From Triglochin maritima (taxonomy: Eukaryota; Streptophyta; Magnoliopsida; Alismatales; Juncaginaceae): a DNA stretch of 64,000 nt. Location of the stretch: NCBI GenBank assembly GCA_963682175.1, contig OY821786.1, positions 26,682,501 to 26,746,500 on the forward strand, given 5' to 3'. Every line of letters begins with the position of its first letter. Positions within the stretch are counted from its first letter, which is position 1. Of the stretch, positions 45,745 to 55,957 are shown in pieces. Both the position numbers and the translations under genes were made by a program. The notes beneath the pieces are model-generated. The model searched no databases and was not told where the DNA came from. It saw nothing but the letters and a program-made list of their open reading frames with translations.

Positions 45745-46350
45745 CGGGGGCAAAGACACACTGGAGACACAAGTAGATAGGGTCAACATGTCAAAGATGT
45801 CACACCCGCATAGGCCTTCTGTGGCGCAGCACATTCGTGAAGACGACCATGATGACAAGTTTATGACGCTTCTAGAATGTGCCTCAAGGGCCAAGACCAT
45901 CCAACTAAAGAGGACTTCTCCAATAGTGGACATCACTAACGAAAACTACACTAATGTAATGGTTTGTATTATTTAAATACTAAAAATAAGAAAGCATCTC
46001 TGAAGACAATAACTACCCGAGCATATTTAGGGGTACACTTTCGTTTCACAAGCAGGACGCATGTGTCTCGAGGGGTGCATGAGCCTCTCAAACTGGACAC
46101 TTGAGTCCCGAGTGGGGCATGAGAGTCCTATAAAAGCCAGTAATGAAATTTTAACATTTGTCGACATTTCTCAAGCCTCATGACTTTCGTGTCACAAGAT
46201 AAATTGCTAAATATGGAATTCATTGGTGAACCAGAAGATGGTGATGTGGAAGGGAAGAGTGAGGGAGAGGGTGATCACTTAAAAACAAGGAACGATGAGA
46301 GGAGGAAAGGAGGATACAAGCACCTGAGGATAGGAGGATGAAGGCAGAGG

Positions 46351-46620
46351 AGGAAGAGAGGAGGAGAATGAGAGAAGAGGTGGAGGAAAGGAGGAGAATG
46401 AGAGAAGGGGAAGAGAGGAGGAGAAAAAGAGAAGAGGTGGAGCAGGGGAGGAGAATTAGAGAATGGGAGGAGAGGAGGAGAATGAGAAAAGAGGTTTAGG
46501 AGAGGAGGAGAATGAGAAAAGAGGTTTAGGAAAGGAGGAGAATGAGAGAAGGGGAGGAGGAGAGGAGAAGAATCAGAGAAGAGGAAAAGAAAAGGAGTAG
46601 ATTGAGAGAAGAGGAAGAGA
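46351..46620 (+). repeat. Nine 30-bp purine-rich repeats in register
   Basis: Units of exactly 30 bp run without gaps from 46351 to 46620. The two at 46471 and 46501 are identical (AGAGGAGGAG, then AATGAGAAAA, then GAGGTTTAGG). Strong purine bias continues to about 46865. In one frame the units read as decapeptides of the type RRRMREEEEE. Two units contain GAGGTTTAG, giving TAG stops where neighbours have coding triplets. The reverse strand is correspondingly pyrimidine-rich. Confidence 0.9.
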
Positions 46621-46868
46621 GGAGCATAATTAGAGAAGAGGAGCAGAGAAAAAGAATGAGAGAAGAAGAAAAACAAATGAGGAGAATGAGAGAAGAGGAG
46701 GAGAATGGGAGAAGAGAAGGAGGAGAAGTATGAGAAGAAAAGAGAGGAGAGGAGGGAGAGGAGAAGGAAAGAGGAGGGGTACAAGAAAAAAGACAAGAGA
46801 GGAGAAAGAAAGAAAGAAAATGGGAGGAGGGAAAAAATGTCAGGAGAGGGGGAAGATGAAAGAAGCTG

Positions 46869-47204
46869 GTGAGAAAAAGAGGAAGAAAGAAGAAAATGGT
46901 AGACAAGATTCGGCATAGATGCCTAAAGGAAAGAAAGGCAGCACAAACTTCTGAAGATTCAATAGTTGAGAAGAGGCGCAAATTCAACCAAATTGAGATT
47001 GCTACTAAACAAAAAAAATCTCCAATGAAGAGCAAACTAAAAAGGCAATTGGTAAATTTAGACAAGAACATCGACATGGAAGCAATGGTCGGGTTGACAG
47101 ACTCAGAGAGGAATGCGCTTGTTAATGTAACAACACCAGGAAGAGTTGAGGGACATATTGTGTGGTGCAAGGAGGGGACCAAGGTTAGGCAGAAGGATTT
47201 GTAG
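46869..47204 (+). CDS. Basic protein fragment of unknown function
   Basis: A 111-residue frame follows the purine repeats. It begins lysine- and arginine-rich and then has ordinary composition, including LTDSERNALVNVTTPGRVEG, ending at a TAG with similar-looking sequence beyond. I do not recognise the family. It may be the C-terminal part of the protein whose middle was the decapeptide repeat, now separated by frameshifts. A captured host gene fragment is possible but unsupported. Confidence 0.25.
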   Translation: MRKRGRKKKMVDKIRHRCLKERKAAQTSEDSIVEKRRKFNQIEIATKQKKSPMKSKLKRQLVNLDKNIDMEAMVGLTDSERNALVNVTTPGRVEGHIVWCKEGTKVRQKDL

Positions 47205-47355
47205 GAACTAATCACCATAGGTTTAGTGACATCAATAGACGTAAGTAAATTTCCTATCATACTTTAATTCATTTTAAGCTACGAAAATGTCAAAGTTAGT
47301 GTCACTATTATGAGTGGACAGTTAATGGACGCCTTGCTATGTGCTTGAGCAAATG

Positions 47356-48560
47356 TGATTAGTAGCATATCATGCATCATATTCATGCTATCTATCCTTT
47401 ATTTTACCCCAATATTGTGCTACTCGAGTTGTGGTTTGTAGTGTTTCAGGTGTTAGATAATAAAGAAGAGGGAGGGAGCAAAAAGGACCTGAATGTAACA
47501 AGAGTGGACTAAATTGAAGACTTATGGACCTATTTGTTATGCACAAGGACTATGAAATTAGGAAGGACCCAAGTGAAAACCTAGAGGTACCTGATTGAGA
47601 AGTACAAAATAGTGTGACACATGACTTGAATCAGATCAGTATTTCTCCAATTAAAACCAAATCGGGTCGAGACAATGGACCAAGCCTCACCCCACGTGCC
47701 AATAGAAGAAATAAAGCAGAAGACAAAAATTCAACCTGATCGGATCAATTTGATCCACCACTGACATATCAAACCGGTCCAAAGGGTCTCAAATTTTGGC
47801 CACGGGTTGGGTATTCGGGTCAGAGCTTTCCAGGACCCATCAAATGTGATTTAGAGTCATTCGATTATATTCAGATTAATCCTAACCATGTATTAGTCTA
47901 TATATACCATTGTAATCCCTCATTCCCCTCTTCTTCTTGCTCCTACATTAGTTTAGGGTTTTATTTGCTGCTCATTAGTGTAAGAGGAGAAGACTAAGGA
48001 AACTTTGTAAGCTTTCATTTTAATATAGTGTAGTCTTGTTCTTTATCTTGATGCCTTTCCTTTGATGCCATTTCCTTTGTGCTTGTTTTACTACATCTAG
48101 TTTCCTGAATTTCGCAATATGGTTTTGGTTTGTTTTTATTCTTTATTTTGTTTAGAGATGAGTAGAGAGTAGTCGATCTCCATTGGGGGAAGAAGAAGAA
48201 GGTGTTGTGATTATGTGATGTATTAGTGTGTGTGTGTGTGTGTGTTAATCCTACCTTTCCACCTCACATTAGTTCCATAACCATCTAATGGGATTTTCAC
48301 TCTTATCTTTGATGTGCTAATGCTCCTGAGTGAAGCTTAGCACATGCTTAGATTAATGAGCCAATTTTATGGGGGATGAAGAGGTGAGGATAAAGATGGA
48401 GTGGAAGAATGAAACATGACATGTGCCTGCATGTGCTCATGTTGGCCTCATCCTAATTATTGTCTTATATGTTTTAATGATTGTGTCAAATCTTATTTCA
48501 TGTGGACAGAAAGTTGGATTTGGTCATTTTACATATTCTCACATTAGCCTTATTTCAATA
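47356..48560 (+). repeat. Athila-like LTR, 3' truncated
   Basis: It begins TGATTAGTAGCATATCATGC and follows the family as far as CCTTATTTCAATA. The last 350 bp or so are missing at a junction with the next element's filler. It preserves the sequence into which the solo LTR at 30602 inserted in the sister copy. Confidence 0.75.
48228..48245. repeat. (GT)n microsatellite
   Basis: About nine GT units lie inside the LTR at 47356; related LTRs have only two to four at this place. Confidence 0.9.
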
Positions 48561-48681
48561 ACTGTCATGAGGTATTATGATTGATTATGCATGGCACTTA
48601 GGAAATCATTGGCCTTCTCAATAAGGCAGACAACATTTTACCTTCTATCACATCATTGGCCTTCTCAATGTCCTCTGATCG
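48561..48681. other. Filler DNA at a rearrangement junction
   Basis: The first 47 bp (ACTGTCATGAGGTATTATG...) duplicate part of the downstream LTR at about 49344-49390. The next 73 bp contain TCATTGGCCTTCTCAAT twice (about 48606 and 48646). Then the LTR starts in its middle at 48682. This pattern fits templated filler laid down during end-joining. Confidence 0.6.
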
Positions 48682-49230
48682 GATTTCAGATTTTATATCC
48701 AAGCGTGATCTAGCTAATAGGTCCATATAATGTTGCATGACTCATTCCGATTTGGATCATATGACTTGCATATTTTCGTGGCCATGATTAGATGATTTTC
48801 CCATGATATGTTGCGGGTTATAAGACGTATGGGCATGTATTAATTAACGACCGTATTCAGATATTATTCCATGATTCATTGGCTGATTATAGATCATATG
48901 TCCATGCATTACTGAGCGATTATATTCAGACGATGTCCCATGATTTTATAGCCGATTATAGATCTTATGTTCTTGCTTTATTTTGTGATTATATTCAGAT
49001 GATATTCCAGGATTTCCTTGATGATTATTGATCACATGTCCATGCATTGCTTAGTGATTATATTCAGAAAATTGTCCATGATTTGTTGGCTGATTATAGC
49101 TCATATGACCATGCGTTATCTCATGACTATGTTCAGATAATCCCCGTGATTGGTTGCTGATTAAAGATCATATTTGCATGCATTATCTTTTGATTAGGTT
49201 CATATAATATTGGATCAAGTCCTAAGTTTC
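48682..49230 (+). repeat. 69-bp tandem repeats in the 5' LTR
   Basis: About eight diverged copies of a 69-bp unit built around GATTATAGATCATATGTCC and GATTATATTCAGA. They match the 3' LTR copies at 62540-63157. Here a few substitutions (for example TATTGATC near 49025) close the reading frame that is open in the 3' copy. Confidence 0.85.
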
Positions 49231-50438
49231 CAACATATATATGTTCAGAAGTTAGTATTCATACCATTGAATGGTTGTAGTAGTTATCCGTGGCATCTCT
49301 CACTGATGCAGTTGCTCTATCATTCATGTAATGTATATATGTTACTGTCGTGAGGTATTATGATTGATTATGCGTTGCACTTAGGAAATCAGACCTTATG
49401 ACATCCTTATCATGACCCGTAGTTGACACGATTAGCTGTTATCTTGATTTGCCGGTCCTGTTATGAATGTTTGCTTTTGCGAGCTTTGTTTGTTTACTGA
49501 TTGGGATGTCTGATTTCTGATTTGATTGGGGCTGTTAGGAGGGTAACCTTTACATATATTTTAGCTACATTAGATTTTAGATGCTTAAGTAGCTTGCATC
49601 GCATTTAATCTGATTAATAATTCTGGGCACGTTCTATTTTCTGGGCCGACGGGCCACGAGTGGGTCCTCTATCTTCAGAGGCCATTCACATAAGACCTTC
49701 ACGTTGGGAGGTCAGGCATAAGATAAGTCCTGGGCTGGCGCACTGCCATTCTGTCTCAGGGTAGGTGTTCCCAAGTTTGCAATGGCACCATGTAGGTCAA
49801 TTGCCGCGAATTGGGATGCTTATCCGGCACACCGCTTTGTGCCGAGCAGTGGGTCACTGCCGCATGACCACCTTTGACCAGCGAGGCTGGTGTTCTGGTT
49901 CCTCTCGAGGAATGGTTTTGGGTGCGCCCGACCGGCACGGCTTATGGAGTCGTAGCCTGCTGTTGCATTTGATGCTTTATGTTCTGTTTCGGATGCTTTT
50001 GTCTTAATTAGACTCCATGCATAATTCTGTAAAATGTTGTTTTGGCCAGGAGCATATTCGGTTTTCTTAATTGAAAACTCAGTCATTTGTTAATATGGTG
50101 CTTGCAGGTACTTAGGTTTCCACAGGGCACACTGGATGAGTGTCGAAGATTCTGTACACGAGTGATATGTCGACCAGAGTCTTGATGTCTATCTTACTTC
50201 CGCTTATTGTTATTGTATTTCATTGAGACTCAAATATTGTTGTTGAACTTTTCATATATGGATAATTTATTGCTTTAATTATTCATGTAAGTTGTTTATC
50301 TTTGTATGTCCTTTATGTCTTGTCGAGTCGTCTCGTTTGGTCCATCTTTTGTAACTCCTTCGATTGTCGTGGAGGTCTCTGATCGCGACACTTGTAGTCT
50401 TTCCCAGTGTGCGTACCTGCGGGATCGGGGGCGTTACA
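48682..50438 (+). repeat. 5' LTR of the deleted Tekay-like element, 5' truncated
   Basis: It ends GGGGGCGTTACA next to the PBS. Compared with the 3' copy it lacks about 1 kb of its start. It contains the 69-bp tandem repeats and a GC-richer block at 49620-49940 whose short frames are LTR by-products. Confidence 0.85.
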
Positions 50439-50441
50439 ACT

Positions 50442-50453
50442 TGGTATCTGAGC
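50442..50453 (+). other. Primer-binding site with one mismatch
   Basis: TGGTATCTGAGC differs from the initiator tRNA-Met site TGGTATCAGAGC at one base. It lies 3 bases after the LTR. Confidence 0.85.
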
Positions 50454-50630
50454 AGGTCGATCCCTAAAGTGTACAGAATCTGAAGACTCTCCAGTGGGAC
50501 ATCTCGCCCATACCCTTTTGGTAATTTCTCACCTCCTAGAATTTACATTTCTGATAGTAATAGATCCTTTTTTGCTTTAGGCAAATGCTTTTCTAGTATG
50601 TTTGTTTCTGGTTTTGTAACGATGACTGTT

Positions 50631-52859
50631 TGATTGTGGGGCTACGCATTCCTTCACCTCGGAGGAGCTTGCAGCTCTAATGTTTAGGACACTGGTGAGG
50701 CTAACTCTCAGTCTGGAAGTAGTATGCCAGTGGGTGACGTGCTTATTGGGAGGACATACTTTTCCGAGGGTGTCGGTTGTCTTGGTAGATCAAGACTTTC
50801 CGGCTGACCTCATTTTGCTGCAGTGTCGGTTTTCGACGACAAGCTTGGTTTGGATTGGCAGAATTGTAGGAGGCACGCTATGGTCACTTTAGTTTTAGTG
50901 ATGCCTTTTGGACTGACCAAGGCACTAGTGGCTTTTATGGATATCGTGAATCGAGCGTTCAAGCCTTTTCTGGATAAGTTCGTGATAGTGTTCATCGATG
51001 ACATCCTGATCTACTCGCTAGACTTGGAGCAGCATGAGGAGCATTTGAGGACAATGCTTGAGATCCTGAGGAAGGAGCAGTTATTCGTGAAGTTCTCGAA
51101 GTTTGAATTTTGGTTGGAGCAGGTGGCGTTCCATGGGCACGTAGTGTCGAAGGATGGCATTATGGTGGACCCAGGTAAACTTGTGGCTATCCTAGACTGG
51201 AGGGTGCCAAGTAATCTATCGGAGATTTGGAGCTTTGTTGGACTGACGGGTTATTACATGCAATTCATCCAGTATTTCTCCAAAATCGCGGCACCATTGA
51301 TGGCATTGACTAGGAAGGTAGTGAAGTTCCATTGGTCATGGAAGTGCGAGCAGGCATTCCAGGAGCTGAAGAGGAGATTGAATTCGGCACCAAAATTGAC
51401 ACTTCCTAGTGGATTAGGCAGTTTTGTGATCTACAACGATGCGTCAGGGACCAGATTGGGGTGCGTACTCATGCAACATGGGAGAGGCAGCGGCTGTGGA
51501 TGGAGTTCATCAAGGACTACGACTTCACTCTTTCCTACTATCCGGGGAAGGCTAATTTTGTTGCCAATGCACTGAGAAGGAAGTGGGAAGGATCGGTTGC
51601 CCACTTAAGGGTCCAGGAGTGGAGTCTCTTGGAGGATCTGGCAGATTGGCCCCTGTTCGTGGAGAAGGCTGGCTGAGTGGGGTTGGTGGGTCTGCGAGTC
51701 GAGCCAACTATCGTTCAAAGGATAGTGCTGAAGGAGAGGGAGGATCCGAAGTTGAGTTCCTTACTTTCGGTGGCCAAGGTTGAGGGTTCTGAGTTGAGGT
51801 TCGTAGTGGTTGGAGGTCTACGTTTTTGGGATCGTCTAAGGGTTCCGAATGTAGATGGGTTGAGGTAGGAAATTTTGGATGAAGCTCATGGCTCAAGGTA
51901 CACCGTGCATCCTGGTGGTACTAAGATGTATAAGGACCTGCATAGGCATTTCAAGTGGAAGGAAATGAAGCGAGATGTCACTGAGTTCATGCTGAAGTGC
52001 TTGGTTTGTCAGCAGGTCAAGTTTGAGCACCAGCGTCCAGCAGGTGTGATGCAGAGGATTGAGATTCCAGAGTGGAAGTGGGAGCATGTAACTATGGACT
52101 TCGTAACTAGGTTGCCGAGGACCAGTCGCTCGCACGACGCTATTTGGGTGATCGTGCACCGCCTGACGAAGACCGCTAATTTTCTGGCAATACGGGTGAC
52201 TGAATCCTTGGAGGCTCTCACGAAGCTCTACATCTCGGAGATAGTCATATTGCATGGAGTTCCGGCATCTATCATTTCAGATCGGGATCCTCGTTTCACT
52301 CCTAGATTCTGGGAGAGCTTGCATAACGCATTAAGGATGAAGCTAAAGTTTAGAACAACATTCCATCCTCAAACTGATGGGCAGTCAGAGAGGACGATTC
52401 AGACTCTGGAGGACAAGCTTAGGGCCTGCGCATTGGACCTTGCTGGAAGTTGGGATGATCATCTACCGTTGGTAGAGTTCGCCAACAGTTCGCTAGGTTG
52501 CACAATGTGTTCCACATCTACCGTTGGTAGAGATCCTGGAGCGCGTTGGTGCGGTGGCATATCGGGTGGCCTTACCCCCACAGTTCGCTAGGTTGCACAA
52601 TGTGTTCCACATCTCGTTGCTAAGGAGGTATGTTGGTGATCTGTCCCATGTGATATCACATGAGCTGCCAGAGTATCAGAGCGACATGACCTTGGAGGAG
52701 TGACCAATGGAGATTCTAGAGCGTGTGGAGGCGCAGTTGAGGCGTCGAACCATTCCAATGGTGAAGGTTCGGTGGCAGCCCCACAGTGTGAGTGAGGCCA
52801 CTTGGGAGCGTGAGGATGATGTGAGAAGTTTGTATCCCAAGCTTTTTGTCGAGAGATAG
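50631..52859 (+). pseudogene. pol: Pol of the deleted Tekay-like element, with multiple internal losses
   Basis: Compared with the intact pol at 8079-12491, the following survive: protease DCGATHSF (50631), the C-terminal half of reverse transcriptase from MPFGLT, with the FIDDILIYS catalytic block (50905-51330), the start of RNase H ([10 protein letters not shown]), its end ([10 protein letters not shown]), integrase with its zinc finger and ISDRDPRF and DGQSER motifs (51875-52490), and a chromodomain tail (52709-52859). Missing are all of gag, the N-terminal half of reverse transcriptase, about 75 residues of RNase H, and about 115 residues after the integrase core. Stops and frameshifts also occur, for example near 51674 and 51868. 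Confidence 0.9.
52486..52620 (+). repeat. Template-switch scar with interleaved duplications
   Basis: CAGTTCGCTAGGTTGCACAA and following bases occur at about 52492 and again at 52580. CTACCGTTGGTAGAG occurs at about 52464 and again at 52517. Order: integrase sequence, jump forward to the post-integrase segment, jump back, then jump forward again. The joints share short words (CATCT, GAG, ACAG). Confidence 0.8.
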
Positions 52860-52884
52860 GGATAGCAAATTTCGAGGACAAAAT

Positions 52885-52901
52885 TTATTTAAGGGGGTAG
52901 G
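52885..52901 (+). other. Polypurine tract
   Basis: TTATTTAAGGGGGTAG lies just after the pol stop and just before the 3' LTR, in the form usual for Tekay-like elements. Confidence 0.85.
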
Positions 52902-53671
52902 TCGTAAGACCAGCCTTCCTATTATAATATTAATATAACCTCTCTCCTATGTTACACATAATTTAGTTATTAGAATATCAATTGTGTTATGGCATGTTAG
53001 TTTGAGCTGATTTGATCGGAGTTCTCGTTGGTCGATCGGGTGTGACACATCGGGCTAGTGCGCGGTGATTTGACTTGATCGACTCAATTTGCGCCTGGGT
53101 GAGTGTAAGGACGGTTTTAGGCTGAGCCCATGTTGGGGGTGGCGTGTAATTGGAAGGGAACTTGGGAGTTACACACATCTTTCAAGGGAGGCTTTTGGGT
53201 GTCCTTGTTGGTGCCATTTTTGGCAAGTCTTGAAGTGGCTTGATAGCTAGGAAGTTGGAGAGTTGTATGCAAACTATAAGGCCCTCCAAGCCATCCTCTT
53301 CCTCCCTTTTCCTTGCTCACACACACATCACTTCAGACCACTCATCCCATCCTGTCCAGCTGATTGGTGGGCTGATCTCCGGCGAGTTGGGAGCTACGTC
53401 TAGTGCAGCTTTGTGCGGCTAGAAGAAGAGTTGGTGGGCAGAATCTCCGAAAAAGCTCGCAATCTTCCTTGCTAATCAGGTATGCTTCTTGCCCTGTAGT
53501 GTAAGGAATAGTAGGGGGTGTTGGATGGAGTTTAGTCCAGCACAAGTGGGCTGGTCGGTCTGAGGTTTGGGGTTGCACAACTGAAGATCTACCTGATAGG
53601 GTGGACTGTGGTGCACTCTCTGAATTTCAGAGGCTAGCTGAGCGTCCCTCTCATCATCACGACCCTCACCT

Positions 53672-54053
53672 AATTGGATTAATCTAGGATTAATAAGATA
53701 TTTGCCCAAAGCACTGACACATGGTGCGTCCCCATTGGACTACACATTTAGGGTTTTAGGGTGGGGTCATCTATATAAGGAGGGGAGCCTCCCATTGGAT
53801 GGATGTTCATGTGTGCAAACCCTAGCCCCACCAAACCCTAGCCGCCACCTCTCCCTCTCTCTCCCATTCATCCCTTCACCTCCACCAAGTCAATCTGTGG
53901 ACTCTTGGGTTGTGGACTCGTGCTTCTTCTCCAAGAGAGTAGAAGACGACCTGTGCTCCAGAGGATTCCGTGAGGTGATCGCCGATCCATTCCGCTGCCA
54001 CAGGTTCTCTCCAAGAAGGTACTCCTGAACCTGTAGAACGTTATAAACTAACA
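53672..54053 (+). repeat. 5' LTR of the copia element
   Basis: The LTR is 382 bp and ends AAACTAACA. It begins AATTGGATTAATC; the 3' copy begins TATTGGATTAATC, so neither starts with the usual TG. It carries a TATA box and a CCAAACCCTAGCCGCC pyrimidine-rich stretch after it. Confidence 0.92.
53772..53780 (+). promoter_or_regulatory. TATA box of the copia 5' LTR
   Basis: TATATAAGG lies about 100 bp into the LTR, with a matching copy at 62066-62074 in the 3' LTR. Transcription would start roughly 30 bp downstream. Confidence 0.7.
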
Positions 54054-54054
54054 T

Positions 54055-54067
54055 TGGTACCAGAGCC
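54055..54067 (+). other. Primer-binding site of the copia element
   Basis: TGGTACCAGAGCC follows the LTR after one base. It differs from the common TGGTATCAGAGC at one position. Confidence 0.88.
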
Positions 54068-55957
54068 ATCTTGGTCACGTCTGAATTTTTTGAGCACTTT
54101 CTTATTTCATATATGTTGAAATAATTTCGGTTGTTTTTGAGAGAAATCGCATACATGTGTAGTTTTTTCTCTTCATCATGCGCCTAGGGTTTGATGACAT
54201 TTTTCCTCACCCTTGCGCATGTCTTCTTGATTCATTTCATTACATGCGAATTGTATTACAAGTTTCATCATTATTTCATTCTTGCGCATAGCTTAGATTT
54301 CATTTTATGCATGTACCTAGGGTTACATGTTAATCTATTTTTGTTGCGCATATTTCTTTCATCCTTGAAACTTGCGGCTAGAGTTTGTTTGTTCTTGATA
54401 AGATGCGCATATATGTTGTTTGAAATATGATGATAATTTTACAAGAGTTAATTATTGCATGTATCATATAATGTGATCATACATTTCGGATGGTATGGTT
54501 TGATTGTGCATTTTTTTCTAAACTCTTGTACATACATCTAAGGTTAGATGCTTGTTGCCTTATTCATGTATATGTAATTTTTAATCACATGTGCATGCAT
54601 CTAGGATTGGATGTTGATTGCAAAATCATGCACATACATGAATATTGAGTTACCATATTGTATAATTCGGATTATTGTTTTTGGAATGATAGCATGCATT
54701 TCATTTGAAATATTTCCTTTATGATTAAATGCACATATATGTTGATCTCATTAAGGATTTTCGGATTTTTTGGGAATGATAGCATGTATTTCATTTGAAA
54801 TATTTCCTTTTCATCATATGTGCATTTATGTGTTACCCTCCACCAAAGAATTTCGAATTTTTCTTTCCAATACAAGTAGCATAATTATTGTTGATTGCAT
54901 GCTTATATTGATTAAGGAAAGATTGGGTAATTCTGAAATTTTTGAGGGGATATTATGGGCTGGACTTTTATTGCCTTAAAAATATTTTTGAATGCTTTCC
55001 TTTGATGCACAAATATATGTTGCTCTCCACCATAGAATTTCGGATTTTTCTTTCCTAATCAAAGTAGGATAATTTTTTTGTGCTATCATAATTATATTGA
55101 TTAGGGAAAGAAGAAAAAAAATTCTGTTTTGAGAATGATTATTGTGGAGATTGGTTGTTATTACCTAACATGTTTTTTTTACCAATATTCGTGCACCATA
55201 AATGCATTGTTTCCTTATGTTTTACTTCCTTCTTGTGTGAAAGAGGTGCACACTTTATGGTATTTTTTTCATACTTCGGATTGTGCTAACGTATGGAAAG
55301 ATTGTGCTTGTATGGACTGAATGGTTGCTGATTTTATTTACTGCCTTATTGAGAGTTGAGCGTAATTTCATTCATTCATTTCCATTTGCAATAGATATCG
55401 CAATGGACTATAATATTTATGGACTGTAATAATTATGGTCTATGGACTATTTATTGCCCTGAGGAGAGGAGGAGCTCCTTTTTTTTATTGCGATATTATT
55501 GCTATAAGGCTCATGCAGGTTCCCATCTAAGAGGCTAAATCCCTATGGGGGATCCTTAGCTTGATATGGTAGTAATGTAGCAATCGATTTCTGTGTGATC
55601 TTGATTGTTTTTTTTAAAGGAAACGTTTTTTTGGAACCTACTTGCCTAATGGGAGTTGCAAGGTAGAAGTGTTTTGTGTAAACCACCTTGCAACCGACGG
55701 CAATACTTTCTTTATTTGCTGATTTGCCATGATTTAAACATTTTTTTGGGGTCTCTAAATCATAATGGAGCTCAATATATAGATTAGTAAAATGGCTTTA
55801 TTAACTATTGCATGAGGATTCGATCGAATGCTTTATGTTTTCCTTTGGTCTAAATGCTATAGCTATTAAGTCAATTTATTTTTTTATGACTATTGTAGCT
55901 CGTTGTATTTTATGCTAGAACTCAGGTATCGTTATGTGTTTTTGTCCTAGATTTTTT
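54068..55957 (+). other. Long leader of the copia element, with internal repeats
   Basis: About 1.9 kb of AT-rich sequence without a gene separates the PBS from gag. GGAATGATAGCATG(C/T)ATTTC and the next 18 bases occur at 54683 and 54773, 90 bp apart. A second pair based on AATTTCGGATTTTTCTTTCC occurs near 54848 and 55036. Short frames here are not coding. Confidence 0.7.

Larger units (their letters stand above)
45745..47355 (+). other. Internal region between two Athila-like LTRs, unknown coding content
   Basis: This 1611-bp segment lies between same-orientation LTRs. It holds a 62-residue frame (45788-45976), a 53-residue frame (46180-46341), a long purine-rich repeat, and a basic frame (46869-47204). 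None resembles gag or pol that I recognise. It may be the internal region of a nonautonomous element, possibly carrying captured DNA. No clear PPT precedes the right LTR. Confidence 0.45.

Noticed and set aside
46275..47260. 213- and 244-residue minus-strand frames rich in S, F, L and P
   Set aside because: They are the complement of the purine-rich repeat, whose plus strand gives the charged decapeptide. Their hydrophobic look comes from pyrimidine-rich codons.
53702..54028. 108-residue frame in the copia 5' LTR, matched near 61825-62268
   Set aside because: It spans LTR and flanking sequence and is disrupted between the two LTR copies.
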